A stretch of 64,000 nucleotides of DNA from Brevundimonas naejangsanensis (GCF_000635915.2 NZ_CP015614.1:665501-729500), one strand, 5' to 3'. Numbered from the stretch's first letter, positions 19,871 to 28,735 are shown. Notes: generated by a model from the letters alone, not told the origin. Numbers and translations are program-made.

Positions 19871-20728
19871 TCAGACGGCGACGGCGGCCTTGATGTGCGG
19901 CCAGGATTGGTAGTCGTTCAGCACGAAGTCCGACAGCTCAAAGCCGAACAGGTCGGTCTTGTCCGCCACGCTCAGGGTCGGCAGGGGCAGGGGGGCGCGG
20001 CTGAGTTGAAGCTCGGCCTGCTCCAGATGGTTCAGATACAGGTGGGCGTCGCCGAAGGTGTGGACGAAGTCGCCCGGCTCCAGCCCCACGACCTTGGCCA
20101 GCATGTGCGTCAGCAACGCGTAGGAGGCGATGTTGAAGGGCACGCCCAGGAAGACGTCGGCCGAGCGTTGATACAGCTGGCAGCTCAGCTTTCCATCGGC
20201 GACGAAGAACTGGAACAGGCAGTGGCAGGGGGGCAGGGCCATGTCGTCCACGTCGGCCGGGTTCCAGGCGCTGACGATGTGGCGGCGGCTGTTGGGGTTG
20301 GTCTTCAGGCCGTGAACCAGCTTGCTGATCTGGTCGATGCTTTGGCCGTTCGGGGCGGCCCAGGAGCGCCACTGCTTGCCATAGACGGGGCCGAGGTCGC
20401 CCTCGGCGTCGGCCCATTCGTCCCAGATGCTGACGCCGTTGTCCTTTAGCCAGGCGATGTTGGTCTCGCCGCGCAGGAACCACAGCAGTTCGATAAAGAT
20501 CGACCGCGTGTGCAGCTTCTTCGTCGTCAGCAGGGGGAAGCCCTTGGACAGGTCGAAGCGCATCTGACGGCCGAAGACGCCCAGCGTCCCCGTGCCGGTG
20601 CGGTCGTCACGCCGCACGCCGTTGTCGAGGATGTCCCGTAGCAGGTTCAGATACTGCCATTCGGGATGGTCGGCGGGCGCGGCCGCCGTGCGGGCTTGCA
20701 GGTCTGCGATCTGGACGGCGGCGTTCAT
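19871..20728 (-). CDS. thyA: Thymidylate synthase
   Basis: A 285-residue ThyA (dUMP plus methylene-THF to dTMP plus DHF). Signatures: [37 protein letters not shown] with the catalytic cysteine, [19 protein letters not shown], and [14 protein letters not shown] 20728 is chosen ([10 protein letters not shown]); ATG 20785 would add 19 unlikely residues. It leads the thyA-mazG-folA operon. Confidence 0.95.
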   Translation of the reverse strand: MNAAVQIADLQARTAAAPADHPEWQYLNLLRDILDNGVRRDDRTGTGTLGVFGRQMRFDLSKGFPLLTTKKLHTRSIFIELLWFLRGETNIAWLKDNGVSIWDEWADAEGDLGPVYGKQWRSWAAPNGQSIDQISKLVHGLKTNPNSRRHIVSAWNPADVDDMALPPCHCLFQFFVADGKLSCQLYQRSADVFLGVPFNIASYALLTHMLAKVVGLEPGDFVHTFGDAHLYLNHLEQAELQLSRAPLPLPTLSVADKTDLFGFELSDFVLNDYQSWPHIKAAVAV

Positions 20729-20790
20729 GCCATGAGGATGCCGCTGATTCTCTCCGGAGGGCAGGGGCCTGATTCTCTTGCTCACAGAAA

Positions 20791-20822
20791 AGAGAAAACG
20801 CCCGCTGACGGATCAGCGGGCG
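20791..20822 (-). terminator. Intrinsic terminator of the CsgG-like gene
   Basis: On the minus strand CGCCCGCTGA, loop of four, TCAGCGGGCG, then TTTTCTCT. It lies 25 bases past the stop of the upstream CsgG-like gene and before thyA. Confidence 0.87.
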
Positions 20823-20847
20823 CCCTCGGTTTTTAAGCGTTCGGCCG

Positions 20848-21792
20848 TTACTTGCCGGGCGCGAGGCGTTCGTTCTGGACCCAGCCGACGTTGTCGTTGT
20901 CGTCCATGACCTCCCACCAGGCGCCGTCGCGCTGGCCGGTCGGATAGAGGCGCAGGCCGGCGGGCAGGGCGCGCACGACTGAGCCGCCGTTCGGGGCCGA
21001 ACGCAGCGTCGACGCCGTCTGGACCGTATAGCTCTGGATCGGGGCGGACTGGGCCGCCGAGCCGCCTTCCAGGCCGCCCATCTGGGTCACCATGTCGGTG
21101 TAGGCCTGTATGAAGGACTGGGCCACGATGCGGCCGATCTCGGTGTTTTCATAGCTGCCGCCGCCCAGGGCGCCTGCGCCGAAGCCTGCGGCGCCGACGC
21201 CCCAGCTCAGGTCGCGTTTGGAGGCGTAACCTTCGGTCACCAGCTCGGTTTCCGAAGTGCGGACGTTGGTCAGCGACAGGACGGTGTTGGCTTCCATGCT
21301 GCGCGTGCGCAGGCCGCCGACGAGGGCGCCGGCGCGCCCGCCCAGCGCCGCGCCGGCCAGACCGGCCAGGGCGTTGCCGCCGCTGTTGGCGTTCTGGCTG
21401 GCGATTTCGCCGACCAGCACATAGTCGGCCGCGCGCACCTGGCCGCCGCCGACGTTGGAGCCGCGCTGCAGGTCGCCGCCTGCGGCCATCTCGCGTTCGC
21501 GCTGGGCGACGCTCATGCCGGCGCCGCGATCGACCAGGGTGAAGCAGCCCGAACGCTGGATCACGACGCGCAGCAGGCTCTGCGGCGGCGACAGCTGCAG
21601 CTCGCGCCAATAGTCGGACTGGCCGTCAGTGATGGTGATGGAGCCGAGGCTGGACCGGCAGCGCGGGATCTGCGCCATCTGCGCGTCCTGGGCGCGCTGC
21701 GCGCCGCTGCGCGCCTGGGCCAAGGATGCGCTCGGCAGGGCCAAGGCGGCGATCGAGACGGCGAGGGCCGGGGCGATAAGATAGGTCTTCAA
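20848..21792 (-). CDS. CsgG/HfaB-like protein with C-terminal SH3 domain (copy 1)
   Basis: A 314-residue exported protein. Start at TTG 21792, eight bases after AGGAG, giving a clean signal peptide (MKTYLIAPALAVSIAALALP). Residues about 35-240 resemble CsgG-type secretion lipoproteins: LLRVVIQRSGCFTLVDRG, YVLVGEIASQNANSGG, a Gly-rich GNALAGLAGAALGG and IGRIVAQSFIQAYTDMVTQM. The last 60 residues form an SH3-like domain (TLRSAPNGGSVVRALPAGLR; VGWVQNERLA). No lipobox is seen. Probably a periplasmic or outer-membrane assembly factor; a role in curli or holdfast export is only an analogy. Confidence 0.72.
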   Translation of the reverse strand: MKTYLIAPALAVSIAALALPSASLAQARSGAQRAQDAQMAQIPRCRSSLGSITITDGQSDYWRELQLSPPQSLLRVVIQRSGCFTLVDRGAGMSVAQREREMAAGGDLQRGSNVGGGQVRAADYVLVGEIASQNANSGGNALAGLAGAALGGRAGALVGGLRTRSMEANTVLSLTNVRTSETELVTEGYASKRDLSWGVGAAGFGAGALGGGSYENTEIGRIVAQSFIQAYTDMVTQMGGLEGGSAAQSAPIQSYTVQTASTLRSAPNGGSVVRALPAGLRLYPTGQRDGAWWEVMDDNDNVGWVQNERLAPGK

Positions 21793-21894
21793 AACGTGAT
21801 CTCCTGGTTTCGCTATCAAGCTTCACGGCCCTTGGCGCCGACACGCGGCGGGCGCGAACGCCGTAGCAATACGGTGAAGCTAAGGGAACCTTGT

Positions 21895-23199
21895 TTATTG
21901 AGCGTCGACCAATCGGTCCTGCGGCAGCCAGCCGATGTTGTCGTCAGCGTCCAGAACCTCGACCCATTGGTCATCAGACTTTCCAGTCGGGAACACCGCC
22001 GCCCCCGCCGCCAGGGGGCGAATGGCCTCGCCGTCTGGAGCCTTGCGCAGCACCGTCGGCAGGGCCAGTTGACGGCTGGCCAGGCTCTGCGCTGCGTCGG
22101 TGCGGCGACGGAGTTCGTCTTCCCGCCGGATTTCTTCGCGCAGGCGGCGTCGTTCTTCTTCGCGCGCGCGATCGAGACGCTCCTGCTCGCGGCGTTCCGC
22201 CTCGGCCTTGCGAGCGGCTTCGGCCTCGCGCTCGGCGGCGGCGGCGCGCACAGCCTCATGGTTGGCGAGCGTGACGTCCGGCGTCTGCGCGCCCGTGCCT
22301 CCAAGGCTGGTCACCAGATCGGCGTAACCGCGCACCAGGGCCAGGGCGATCACCTTCCCCTCATCCTGGCTTTCATAGCCGGCGCCGACGCGGCCGCCGA
22401 AATGGTTGTCGCGGATACGAAGGCGACGCAACTCGTCCTTGTTAGCCACGGCGCGCGTAGTGCCGACGGTTTCAGCCAGAGGCACGCTGGCCAGCGAAAA
22501 CACGATCTGGGCGTCTTCCTTGCCGCGACCGATGTCCTTTTTCAGGTCGCGAATCCGCTCAACCGTATTGGCGTTCAGCGCCTGGGCCGGGGCGGCCTGA
22601 GCGCCCTTCGGGCCGCCGAGGGCGTTGCCGGCCATGTTCATGGCCGCATTCATGGCCTGCATCTGCAAGGGATTAAGCCCGGCCTCGGCGCCTAGACCGC
22701 CCAGACCACCGAGACCTCCGCCCAGATCGCCGCCCGTGGCTGCGGCCAGGCCGGCCGTGAGCAGGGCGCGCCCGCCGACCGCCGCCAGCGAGCCAAGTAG
22801 ACCCGACCTGCGGTCGCTGTCGGTCGATTCGATGGGGTTCGCCAGTTCGGCGACCAGGACGAAGTCGGCCGTGCGGACGCGCGCGGCGCCGCCCAGGCTG
22901 CGCTCGCGCTCGACCAGATCCATCCCGGGGCCGCGCTCGATCAGGGTGAAGCAGCCGGAATCGCGAATCACGGTGCGCAGCAGTTCCGTCGGCTCGCCCA
23001 GCCCCATCTGCTCGAACAGGACGCCCTGGGTTTCGGCGATCGCCACGGTTCCCAGATTCTGGGTGCAGCGCGGCGCTTCGTTCACGACCTGAGCCGCTTC
23101 CGCGTTGGATCGGCGGTTGAAAATCTGCGCTTCAGCCGGGGACGCCGAGACGGCGAACAGGGCCGAGGTTGCCGTCAGGGCGAGCGCGAAACGATACAT
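21895..23199 (-). CDS. CsgG/HfaB-like protein with coiled coil and SH3 domain (copy 2)
   Basis: A 434-residue paralogue of the next gene downstream. Signal peptide MYRFALALTATSALFAVSAS, then a CsgG-like part (LLRTVIRDSGCFTLIERGPG; DFVLVAELANPIES; KVIALALVRGYADLVTSLGG), a glycine-rich stretch around residue 160, about 70 residues of charged Arg/Glu/Ala coiled coil (EREAEAARKAEAERREQERL), and a final SH3-like domain (LRKAPDGEAIRPLAAGAAVF; IGWLPQDRL). The coiled coil is absent from copy 1. The pair probably arose by duplication and forms one operon. Confidence 0.7.
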   Translation of the reverse strand: MYRFALALTATSALFAVSASPAEAQIFNRRSNAEAAQVVNEAPRCTQNLGTVAIAETQGVLFEQMGLGEPTELLRTVIRDSGCFTLIERGPGMDLVERERSLGGAARVRTADFVLVAELANPIESTDSDRRSGLLGSLAAVGGRALLTAGLAAATGGDLGGGLGGLGGLGAEAGLNPLQMQAMNAAMNMAGNALGGPKGAQAAPAQALNANTVERIRDLKKDIGRGKEDAQIVFSLASVPLAETVGTTRAVANKDELRRLRIRDNHFGGRVGAGYESQDEGKVIALALVRGYADLVTSLGGTGAQTPDVTLANHEAVRAAAAEREAEAARKAEAERREQERLDRAREEERRRLREEIRREDELRRRTDAAQSLASRQLALPTVLRKAPDGEAIRPLAAGAAVFPTGKSDDQWVEVLDADDNIGWLPQDRLVDAQ

Positions 23200-23267
23200 G
23201 ATGAACAGGCCGATTGTGAAAAACCGGCCCGCCCTTAGCTTTGCCGTTGCTGCAAAGCAATCGACGT

Positions 23268-23816
23268 CTAGCCGGAAAAGCCGCCTGCGCTGAGGAAGGC
23301 CGCCTCCTCTGCGGATGTCACGCGGCCCAGACAGGCGTTCCTGTGCGGGAAGCGGCCGAAACGGGCGATGATGTCCCGATGAATCACGGCGAACTTGTAC
23401 GTCTGCGCTTCGGTCGCTTCATCCAGCAGAGCCAGAAGGTGGTCCTGATCCTCCAACGACTCGGAGTGCATCAGAGGCATCAGCATGAAGGGGCGCAGTT
23501 CCGCCGCGACCTGGCGATCATGTCCGCGCTCAATCGCTTTCTTGGCGAAGGCGACGGCCAGGGGGTCGGTTGCGAACATGTGGGCGGTGTCGCGAAAGGC
23601 GTTTCGCGGCAACTGGTCCAGCAGGATGATCAGGGCCAGGGCGGCGTCGGGCGTCTCCAGCCAATCATCCAACTGGCGCGCGGCGGCGGCGAATTGGCTG
23701 TCGCGGCACAACTCAGTGAACGCGCGGTCGAAGGCGGCGTCCTTGGCGAACCATTTTTCGGGGCCGGCCTCGGTCCAGAAGGCGACGACTTCGGCGGGGG
23801 TCAGAACTTGGGTCAT
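23268..23816 (-). CDS. DUF924 family protein
   Basis: A 182-residue alpha-helical protein: VVAFWTEAGPEKWFAKDAAF, LALIILLDQLPRNAFRDTAH, MLMPLMHSESLEDQDHLLAL and an ending FGRFPHRNACLGR, all hallmarks of DUF924 (TPR-like fold). Function unknown but widely conserved in proteobacteria. Normal length. Confidence 0.9.
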   Translation of the reverse strand: MTQVLTPAEVVAFWTEAGPEKWFAKDAAFDRAFTELCRDSQFAAAARQLDDWLETPDAALALIILLDQLPRNAFRDTAHMFATDPLAVAFAKKAIERGHDRQVAAELRPFMLMPLMHSESLEDQDHLLALLDEATEAQTYKFAVIHRDIIARFGRFPHRNACLGRVTSAEEAAFLSAGGFSG

Positions 23817-23890
23817 GCCGCCAGCCTAGCAGCCGCGCGCCAGCGGGCGCGACCTTGCGACGGCTCTGACTTCGCAATTAGAGAAAGAAA

Positions 23891-23967
23891 TGGTCGGAGT
23901 GGCAGGATTCGAACCTGCGACCCCCGCGTCCCGAACGCGGTGCTCTACCAGACTGAGCCACACTCCG
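23891..23967 (-). tRNA. tRNA-Pro (anticodon CGG)
   Basis: 77 bases with encoded CCA. Acceptor CGGAGTG pairs with CACTCCG; the anticodon stem CCGCG/CGCGG closes loop TTCGGGA with anticodon CGG; the T-arm is GCAGG-TTCGAAT-CCTGC. A T/C-rich stretch after the 3' end may act as terminator. Confidence 0.96.
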
Positions 23968-24108
23968 ACTTTACGCAATCAGACGAGCCGTGGCCGCCGC
24001 TTGCGTCGAGGAGGGGGCTTATAGCCATGCCGACCGGCCCTCGCAAGCGGGTAAATGAGCCTCCGGAAAAAACTCTTGGGCCGATGAAAATTCTTTCCTT
24101 TTCAGGTG

Positions 24109-24137
24109 TTGCATCCCCCGAAACCTTGGCGTATCTG
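24109..24137 (+). promoter_or_regulatory. Possible promoter of tRNA-Gln
   Basis: TTGCAT (24109-24114), 17 bases, TATCTG (24132-24137), about 48 bases before the tRNA. Spacing is right but the -10 match is moderate. Confidence 0.35.
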
Positions 24138-24184
24138 ACCGCTCCTCGCCGGGACGCACTGCGCCGGCGGGAACACCGGACCGC

Positions 24185-24258
24185 TGGGGAATGGTGTAAT
24201 GGTAACACTACGGTTTTTGGTACCGTCATTCTAGGTTCGAGTCCTAGTTCCCCAGCCA
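24185..24258 (+). tRNA. tRNA-Gln (anticodon TTG)
   Basis: 74 bases with encoded CCA. Acceptor TGGGGAA pairs with TTCCCCA; the anticodon arm ACGGT-TTTTGGT-ACCGT gives anticodon TTG; the T-arm contains GGTTCGAGTCC. Its 3' half is repeated at 56963, so the gene is the insertion target of the island and has been kept intact at the left junction. Confidence 0.96.
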
Positions 24259-24305
24259 CCGTCCGATAAGGGTAGAGCGCATCACGCGCCCCCTTCGGGG
24301 CTCAG
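24215..24305 (+). repeat. Left direct repeat (attL): tRNA-Gln 3' half plus 47 bases
   Basis: From the anticodon loop (TTTTGGTACCG) to beyond the tRNA end, this matches 56963-57053: one mismatch in the first 54 bases, then scattered changes up to GGGGCTCAG versus GCGGTTCAG. Such tRNA 3'-half duplications mark tyrosine-recombinase integration. The integrase remnant begins within and after this repeat. Confidence 0.8.
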
Positions 24306-24697
24306 GTTTTACATCGGGTTTTACAGTTGATCTTCTGTTCCGGGTCTCCTGGAGCCGCGCGATCGTGCTCAGGCCGATGGCCTCTCCCGTTACATAAGGC
24401 CGCGCGATCTCCTTCACGCGGTTGAACTCTCAGCCCAGGATCGTGGCGACATCATCCAGCGGCAGGCCTGCACGGACGAGTTGGTGGCGGCCGTGCCGCG
24501 CAGATCGTGGAAGCGCAGACCCTCAAGGCCGGCGCTGGACCTGCCAGACCGTTTCGCCGCCTCATCCGCCTCAAGGCGGGCGCGCCTCACGCCGCTATCC
24601 AGGCCGTTGCCGGGCGGCGTCCAGGGCAGACCATCCGACGTCTGCAGGACGGTCGGGCATTCGCCGCGATCCAGATCATCCAGCACGGCCCTGACAT
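24290..24697 (-). pseudogene. Degraded tyrosine-recombinase integrase (C-terminal part)
   Basis: On the minus strand the translation gives HVRAVLDDLDRGECPTVLQT, then GLRFHDLRGTAAT, the Arg-containing box of phage-type integrases. After this the frame shifts; the sense continues in another frame as LVRAGLPLDDVATILG, a stop, then EFNRVKEIARPYVTGEAIGL and STIARLQETRNRR. So at least one frameshift and one in-frame stop break the gene, and the N-terminus is missing. It points toward tRNA-Gln and sits right next to attL, the standard place for an island integrase. The element can no longer move by itself. Confidence 0.8.
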
Positions 24698-24960
24698 GCG
24701 TTGAAACCCACACGGTGGCCTCGTCTTGCGCCCTGGCTGCGCGCGGCGTCGGCGTGGCTATCGTCAACGAACGACTGGCGCAGGCCTATGTGCGGGATCA
24801 AACCGTGCTGGGTCGGTTCAATCCAGACATTCTGCATGAACACGCCTTCGTGGTGTCCAGCAGCGTCAAGCCGTCGCGTCTGGCCGAGGAGTTTCTTAGA
24901 ATGCTGTCACCGGCTCAAGAACCGGCTGGGGACTCGCTTGGGGGCGATTTCGGTCCGTAG
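24698..24960 (+). pseudogene. Remnant of a LysR-type regulator, effector-domain C-terminus
   Basis: About 85 codons reading VASSCALAARGVGVAIVNER, then LAQAYVRDQTVLGRFNPDIL and VVSSSVKPSRLAEEFLRML: the last third of a LysR substrate-binding domain. No helix-turn-helix or start region precedes it; the sequence to its left is the antisense of the integrase remnant. The junction near 24697 is a rearrangement scar. Confidence 0.65.
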
Positions 24961-25038
24961 GTTTCATGCCGAAATCAGCCTAGTTAATCACAATCAGACT
25001 GGTGAATCCGCGATTGCCTATAAGGGCTGGGAAAGCAG

Positions 25039-25064
25039 GGGGGGCCGTCGGGTCATGGCCCCCC
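25039..25064. terminator. GC hairpin after DUF6607 gene
   Basis: GGGGGCC/GGCCCCC-type 8-bp stem with a 10-base loop in the 221-base gap 24961-25181, downstream of the minus-strand DUF6607 gene. No T run follows, so it may be a weak or factor-assisted terminator. Nothing else is seen in this gap. Confidence 0.4.
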
Positions 25065-25181
25065 GCCCGATCTTGGGCCCCCGCTCGTGTCCGGGACGGA
25101 CTTGATTTATGCGCTGCAGAGCTAGGCGACCCAAATCAGACGCTGCTTCACCCGGACCGGCACGATACGCGGAAGAGGTGC

Positions 25182-26153
25182 TTAACGCCGGGTTGCGTCG
25201 GCGATCAGGGCGCGTCCGCGCTCTACAGCAGCTTGGGCAGTCAATGTCCCTGCATTGATCTGGTCCGCCAGATCCATCAGAGGGGCGCTGGTGACGGCGC
25301 CGGTTTCGGCGACCTCCTGAACATGGACGCCTCCCTCACGTGCGATCACGGCGTCCCATGCGGCGCGGACCTCAGCCCAGTAGTCTTTGGTCGCGGCCCA
25401 ATAGTCGTCGCCGGGCTTGGGCTCGAAGGCCGTCGAGGCGTCATAGGTGTTGACCACGTCTTCCTGAACCACGGCCTGAGGACCACCGCCGTTACGCCCA
25501 GTCATCTTGACGTTGTCTTGAATGTGGACCCAGCCGCCCGGACGGATAACGTGGCGATTGGTCCCAAGATAACGGTCATAGACCGGGTTGCGCACGGCGT
25601 CGCGACGGGCCAGCGGACGCCAGGTCGGGCCGGACGTCCACACGGTCATGCCATTGTCGTAGCTCCAACGTCCGACGCCGCCATAGCGAGGCGAATCGTC
25701 CGTTTGCCAGACAGTCTGGGACCAGGCGCCGCGACGCTCTTCGGCCGACACAGGAGTCAGGGTCCACTGGTTCGGTCCGGCGTAGGTCAGCACGGTCTCT
25801 GGCTGATAGGCCCAGTCCTGACGCCAGTGTTTGACCAGTATGGTCTGGCCCTGGTGATACATGACCAGGATGTGCTGAAGGCTGATGCGATCGCCGGTGT
25901 CGTAGACGATACGCACGATCTCGGTGCCGCCAGACCGCTTGGGCTCGAGCGGCTGATAGTCCGCCTGCAGGCCAACCGTCTCGCGCATGTCGAAACGCAC
26001 GCGATAATCGCCGACCTGGGCCAGGATGGCCTGACGGTCCTGTTCAAAGGCGCTGGCGGGCGGCTGGGTCTGGCCTGTCGCCGGCGAGGCGGGCAACGCC
26101 TGGACAGCCGGGGCGCCGGTCAGAAGGGCGGCCGCGATCAAGATTGCGCGCAT
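25182..26153 (-). CDS. DUF6607 family secreted protein
   Basis: A 323-residue exported protein: signal peptide MRAILIAAALLTGAPAVQAL, then VGDYRVRFDMRETVGLQADY, HILVMYHQGQTILVKHWRQD, a Trp-rich middle (WSYDNGMTVWTSGPTWRPLA) and YWAATKDYWAEVRAAWDAVI. The pattern matches DUF6607, a periplasmic family often found beside haemoglobin/iron TonB receptors, as here: it follows the receptor gene by 62 bases on the same strand. Its biochemical role is unknown; a link with haem or iron release is inferred from the pairing. ATG 26153 is chosen because it starts the signal peptide. Confidence 0.75.
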   Translation of the reverse strand: MRAILIAAALLTGAPAVQALPASPATGQTQPPASAFEQDRQAILAQVGDYRVRFDMRETVGLQADYQPLEPKRSGGTEIVRIVYDTGDRISLQHILVMYHQGQTILVKHWRQDWAYQPETVLTYAGPNQWTLTPVSAEERRGAWSQTVWQTDDSPRYGGVGRWSYDNGMTVWTSGPTWRPLARRDAVRNPVYDRYLGTNRHVIRPGGWVHIQDNVKMTGRNGGGPQAVVQEDVVNTYDASTAFEPKPGDDYWAATKDYWAEVRAAWDAVIAREGGVHVQEVAETGAVTSAPLMDLADQINAGTLTAQAAVERGRALIADATRR

Positions 26154-26215
26154 GGGGGGTCCATTGGTTTGCGAAGGACGGGGTTTCAACTGACGCTTCC
26201 GGGGCATGGTCGAGC

Positions 26216-28426
26216 TCACAGGCGCACGCTCAGAGACACGCCGAAGTTGCGGCCGGGCTGGGTAAAGGCGTCCAGCGTCGCCGGTCGGGCGCCGACGGCC
26301 GGGCTGTTCAGGCCGCGCACGTCGCTCCACCAGGCGTATTTCTCGTCAAAGACGTTGAAGGCGCCGGCGCGCAGAGTGGCCCGTTCGGTCACGTTCCAAA
26401 AGGCGGTGACGTCCAGCAGGGTGAAGCGCTCGCCCGGCCAGCACAGACCGCCGCCGCATTCGTGGTTCGACTTGCGGTCCGACCAGGTGACCGTGGCGCT
26501 TCCGCCCCAGACGCCCGAGGGGGCGGCGTAGTTCAGCCCGCCGACCAGCTTGATCGGATCGACGCTGGTCAGGGCGCCGCGTTCGCCTTCCGTCTCCTGT
26601 TCGCCGTTGGCGAAGGAGGCGGCGACGATGGTCGAAAAGCCGTTGTCCCAGTGAATGTCGCCGCGCGCTTCCAGGCCCCAGATCTCGACCTTGGTCAGGT
26701 TGACGTACTGATAGATCAGCGGATCGACGCCCGGCACGCCGGTCCCGCTCACCACGACCTGATTGATGAAGTCGTCGTATTCCGTGCGGAAGGCCGTGGC
26801 CTGCAGCGAAAGGGCGCCGCCGAAGGCCTCCAGATTGCGGAAGCGGAAACCGCCCTCGATGCTCTCGCTGGTTTCGGGCTTCAGGTCGGGGTTCGGAATG
26901 GACTCATAGCCGAACACCGGGTTGGCGAAGAAGTTGTTCACCTGCATCGGGGAGGGCGCCTTGAAGCCCTGGGCGTAGTTGGCGAAGACGCCGAAATGAT
27001 CGTCGGCCCAGTAGATGGCGCCGATCTTGGGCGACAGATGGCTGTCGCTCTGCCCCTCGGCCGGGGCCGGGAACAGGGCGTCGGCCTGCGGCGTCAGCTC
27101 GTACCAATCATAGCGCAGGGCCGGGATGATGCTGAGGCGGCCGCCCAGCAGATCGATCTCGTCCTGGATGAACAGGCCCGCCAGGTCGAACTCGGTCTTG
27201 GGGAAAGGCCGGGCGGGGAAAGGCTCGCCCATGGGCGGGACCGTGCCATCGCGGATGCCTTCCTGGGTGGTGCGCGACCAGTCGGCGCCGAAGGTGACCC
27301 GGTGACGAACGGCCTCGCCGCCGAAGCTTCTGGAGCCCTGCGCCGCCAAGCCCCAGACGGCGTTGTCGAACGTCACGTCGCGCGTGCGATCGACCGCAGG
27401 CGTACGGTCCTCATAGGTGAACTGGCGCGTGGTCGAATCCTGCCAGAACGCGGCCACAGAGCCCGAATCCAGACCCAAAACATCATCGAAACGCCAGTCG
27501 AGGCTGACGCGATCGCGCCGGGTCTCGTCATGAGCCGTCAAGCCGACGACCGTGGCCGAATAACTGCTCAGCGCCTCGCCATCCATGTCCTGATCGAAGT
27601 GATCGTAGGTCAGGCGCAAGGTGTGATGGTCATTCACATCCCAGACCAGCTTGGCCAACACGGCGTTGGAGGCGAAGTCCTGGGGATTGGGCTGGGTTCG
27701 GGCCGCGCCGACGCCGCCGGTCTCAGCCCTGTTCTCGGTCTCTTGAGCGTCGCGGCGGGTGTAGGCCAGCAGACCCGACAGGGCGCCGCTGCGCCCGGCC
27801 AGGGCCAGGCCTTCGGTCCAGCCCTCATCAGCCGAACTGTAGCCGACCCGCGCACGGGCGCCGAAGCTGCGGCCCGCCTCGATGAAGTCGGTCGGGTCCT
27901 TCGAGGTGAAGCTGACCGCCCCGGCGATGCCATCCGAGCCATACAGAGCCGAAGCCGGACCGCGCAGAATCTCGACCGACTTGACCAGATCCAAGTCATT
28001 ATAGCCGCCGCGTCCGACCGCCTGGGCGCCGAAGGCGAAGCCGTCCGGCACCCTCACGCCGTCCTGGACGATCAGGACGCGGTTGCCGCCCATGCCGCGG
28101 ATGGTGAAACCCGAATTGCCGTCCCGCCCGGCGCCCGACAGGGCTGCCGAGAAGCGGGCCGGACTGGTCGGAACGCTAACGCCCGGCTCGAACCGGATCA
28201 GGTCCTTGATGTCCGTGACGAGGTTGGTCTCGATGTCTTTTGCGGTGATGACGCTGACGCTGGCGGGCACCTCGTCGACGCGTCGTTCGGTGCGAGTGCC
28301 GACGACGGTGACCGGAGCCACCCGCACCGGTTGATTCAGGTCGATCTCAAACCCGTCCTCCGCGCTGGCCGGCAAGGCGGCCCCAAGAGCCGCGGCCCCG
28401 GCGGAAATCATCAATAGCGAACGCAT
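26216..28426 (-). CDS. TonB-dependent haemoglobin/transferrin/lactoferrin-type receptor
   Basis: A 736-residue outer-membrane receptor. Signal peptide, a short spacer, then the plug: VTVVGTRTERRVDEVPASVS, GFTIRGMGGNRVLIVQDGVR, VEILRGPASALYGSDGIAGA. The barrel carries the late TonB box-II-like GYESIPNPDLKPETSESIEG and ends in the aromatic-containing FGVSLSVRL. CGGGLCWPGERFTLLDVTAF resembles the conserved C-terminal part of haem/haemoglobin receptors. ATG 28426 is chosen (GGGG upstream); GTG 28435 would add three residues. A Fur-box-like site lies 35-60 bases upstream. Confidence 0.88.
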   Translation of the reverse strand: MRSLLMISAGAAALGAALPASAEDGFEIDLNQPVRVAPVTVVGTRTERRVDEVPASVSVITAKDIETNLVTDIKDLIRFEPGVSVPTSPARFSAALSGAGRDGNSGFTIRGMGGNRVLIVQDGVRVPDGFAFGAQAVGRGGYNDLDLVKSVEILRGPASALYGSDGIAGAVSFTSKDPTDFIEAGRSFGARARVGYSSADEGWTEGLALAGRSGALSGLLAYTRRDAQETENRAETGGVGAARTQPNPQDFASNAVLAKLVWDVNDHHTLRLTYDHFDQDMDGEALSSYSATVVGLTAHDETRRDRVSLDWRFDDVLGLDSGSVAAFWQDSTTRQFTYEDRTPAVDRTRDVTFDNAVWGLAAQGSRSFGGEAVRHRVTFGADWSRTTQEGIRDGTVPPMGEPFPARPFPKTEFDLAGLFIQDEIDLLGGRLSIIPALRYDWYELTPQADALFPAPAEGQSDSHLSPKIGAIYWADDHFGVFANYAQGFKAPSPMQVNNFFANPVFGYESIPNPDLKPETSESIEGGFRFRNLEAFGGALSLQATAFRTEYDDFINQVVVSGTGVPGVDPLIYQYVNLTKVEIWGLEARGDIHWDNGFSTIVAASFANGEQETEGERGALTSVDPIKLVGGLNYAAPSGVWGGSATVTWSDRKSNHECGGGLCWPGERFTLLDVTAFWNVTERATLRAGAFNVFDEKYAWWSDVRGLNSPAVGARPATLDAFTQPGRNFGVSLSVRL

Positions 28427-28460
28427 AGGCGGCACCCCGTTTGAAAGAGGCCTCGCCTTT

Positions 28461-28485
28461 AATGCGAACGATTATCAGAATCAAT
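28461..28485 (-). promoter_or_regulatory. Fur-box-like site upstream of haemoglobin receptor
   Basis: Minus strand reads TTGATTCTGATAATCG followed by TTCGCATT. It contains overlapping GATTCTGATAATC-type hexamer repeats resembling Fur operators, at 35-60 bases before the receptor start. Iron control would fit the receptor type. The match is judged by eye. Confidence 0.5.
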
Positions 28486-28608
28486 AGCACTATTTCTATT
28501 TGGCTAAGCACTCTTAGGCGATGGCATGTGGCAGCGTGTTCCGCATTCGCTCATGTCGACCGGACAGCGCTACCTTCGCACCGAAACAACAATCCCGCCG
28601 ACGAAGTC

Positions 28609-28680
28609 ATTGATTTTAGGGGAACCGGAAGTTGCCCGTTTTCCTGCCTAACGATTGATTCGGCATCACTCAGTCTCGGA
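28609..28680 (+). repeat. Dispersed repeat R1 (copy at 56892)
   Basis: About 70 bases nearly identical to 56892-56962, with the core GCCCGTTTTCCTGCCTAACG and end ATCACTCAGTCTCGGA shared. Here it runs into an IS3 orfA fragment, at the other copy into the duplicated tRNA half. It lies within the 509-base non-coding gap 28436-28944. Confidence 0.75.
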
Positions 28681-28735
28681 CTTCCAAATGGAAGGCCGAG
28701 CTTGGCGGACTCGACGTGTCGAGGCTCGGCGGCTG
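28681..28735 (+). mobile_element. Short IS3-family orfA remnant
   Basis: The frame AAATGGAAGGCC... translates to KWKAELGGLDVSRLGG, the piece FYKWKAKxGGxDVSEARRLx that is diagnostic of IS3-type OrfA. Only about 16-18 codons remain. A related but longer remnant is at 56493. Confidence 0.6.

Noticed and set aside
23945..24269. Open frames across the two tRNA genes
   Set aside because: They are translations of tRNA sequence (phrases like GRIRTCDPRVPNAV or ELGLEPRMTVPKT) known as common artefacts.
26144..28417. Long antisense frame opposite the haemoglobin receptor
   Set aside because: A high-GC shadow of the receptor with no family motif; similar shadows lie opposite parE, uvrD, fumC and others.
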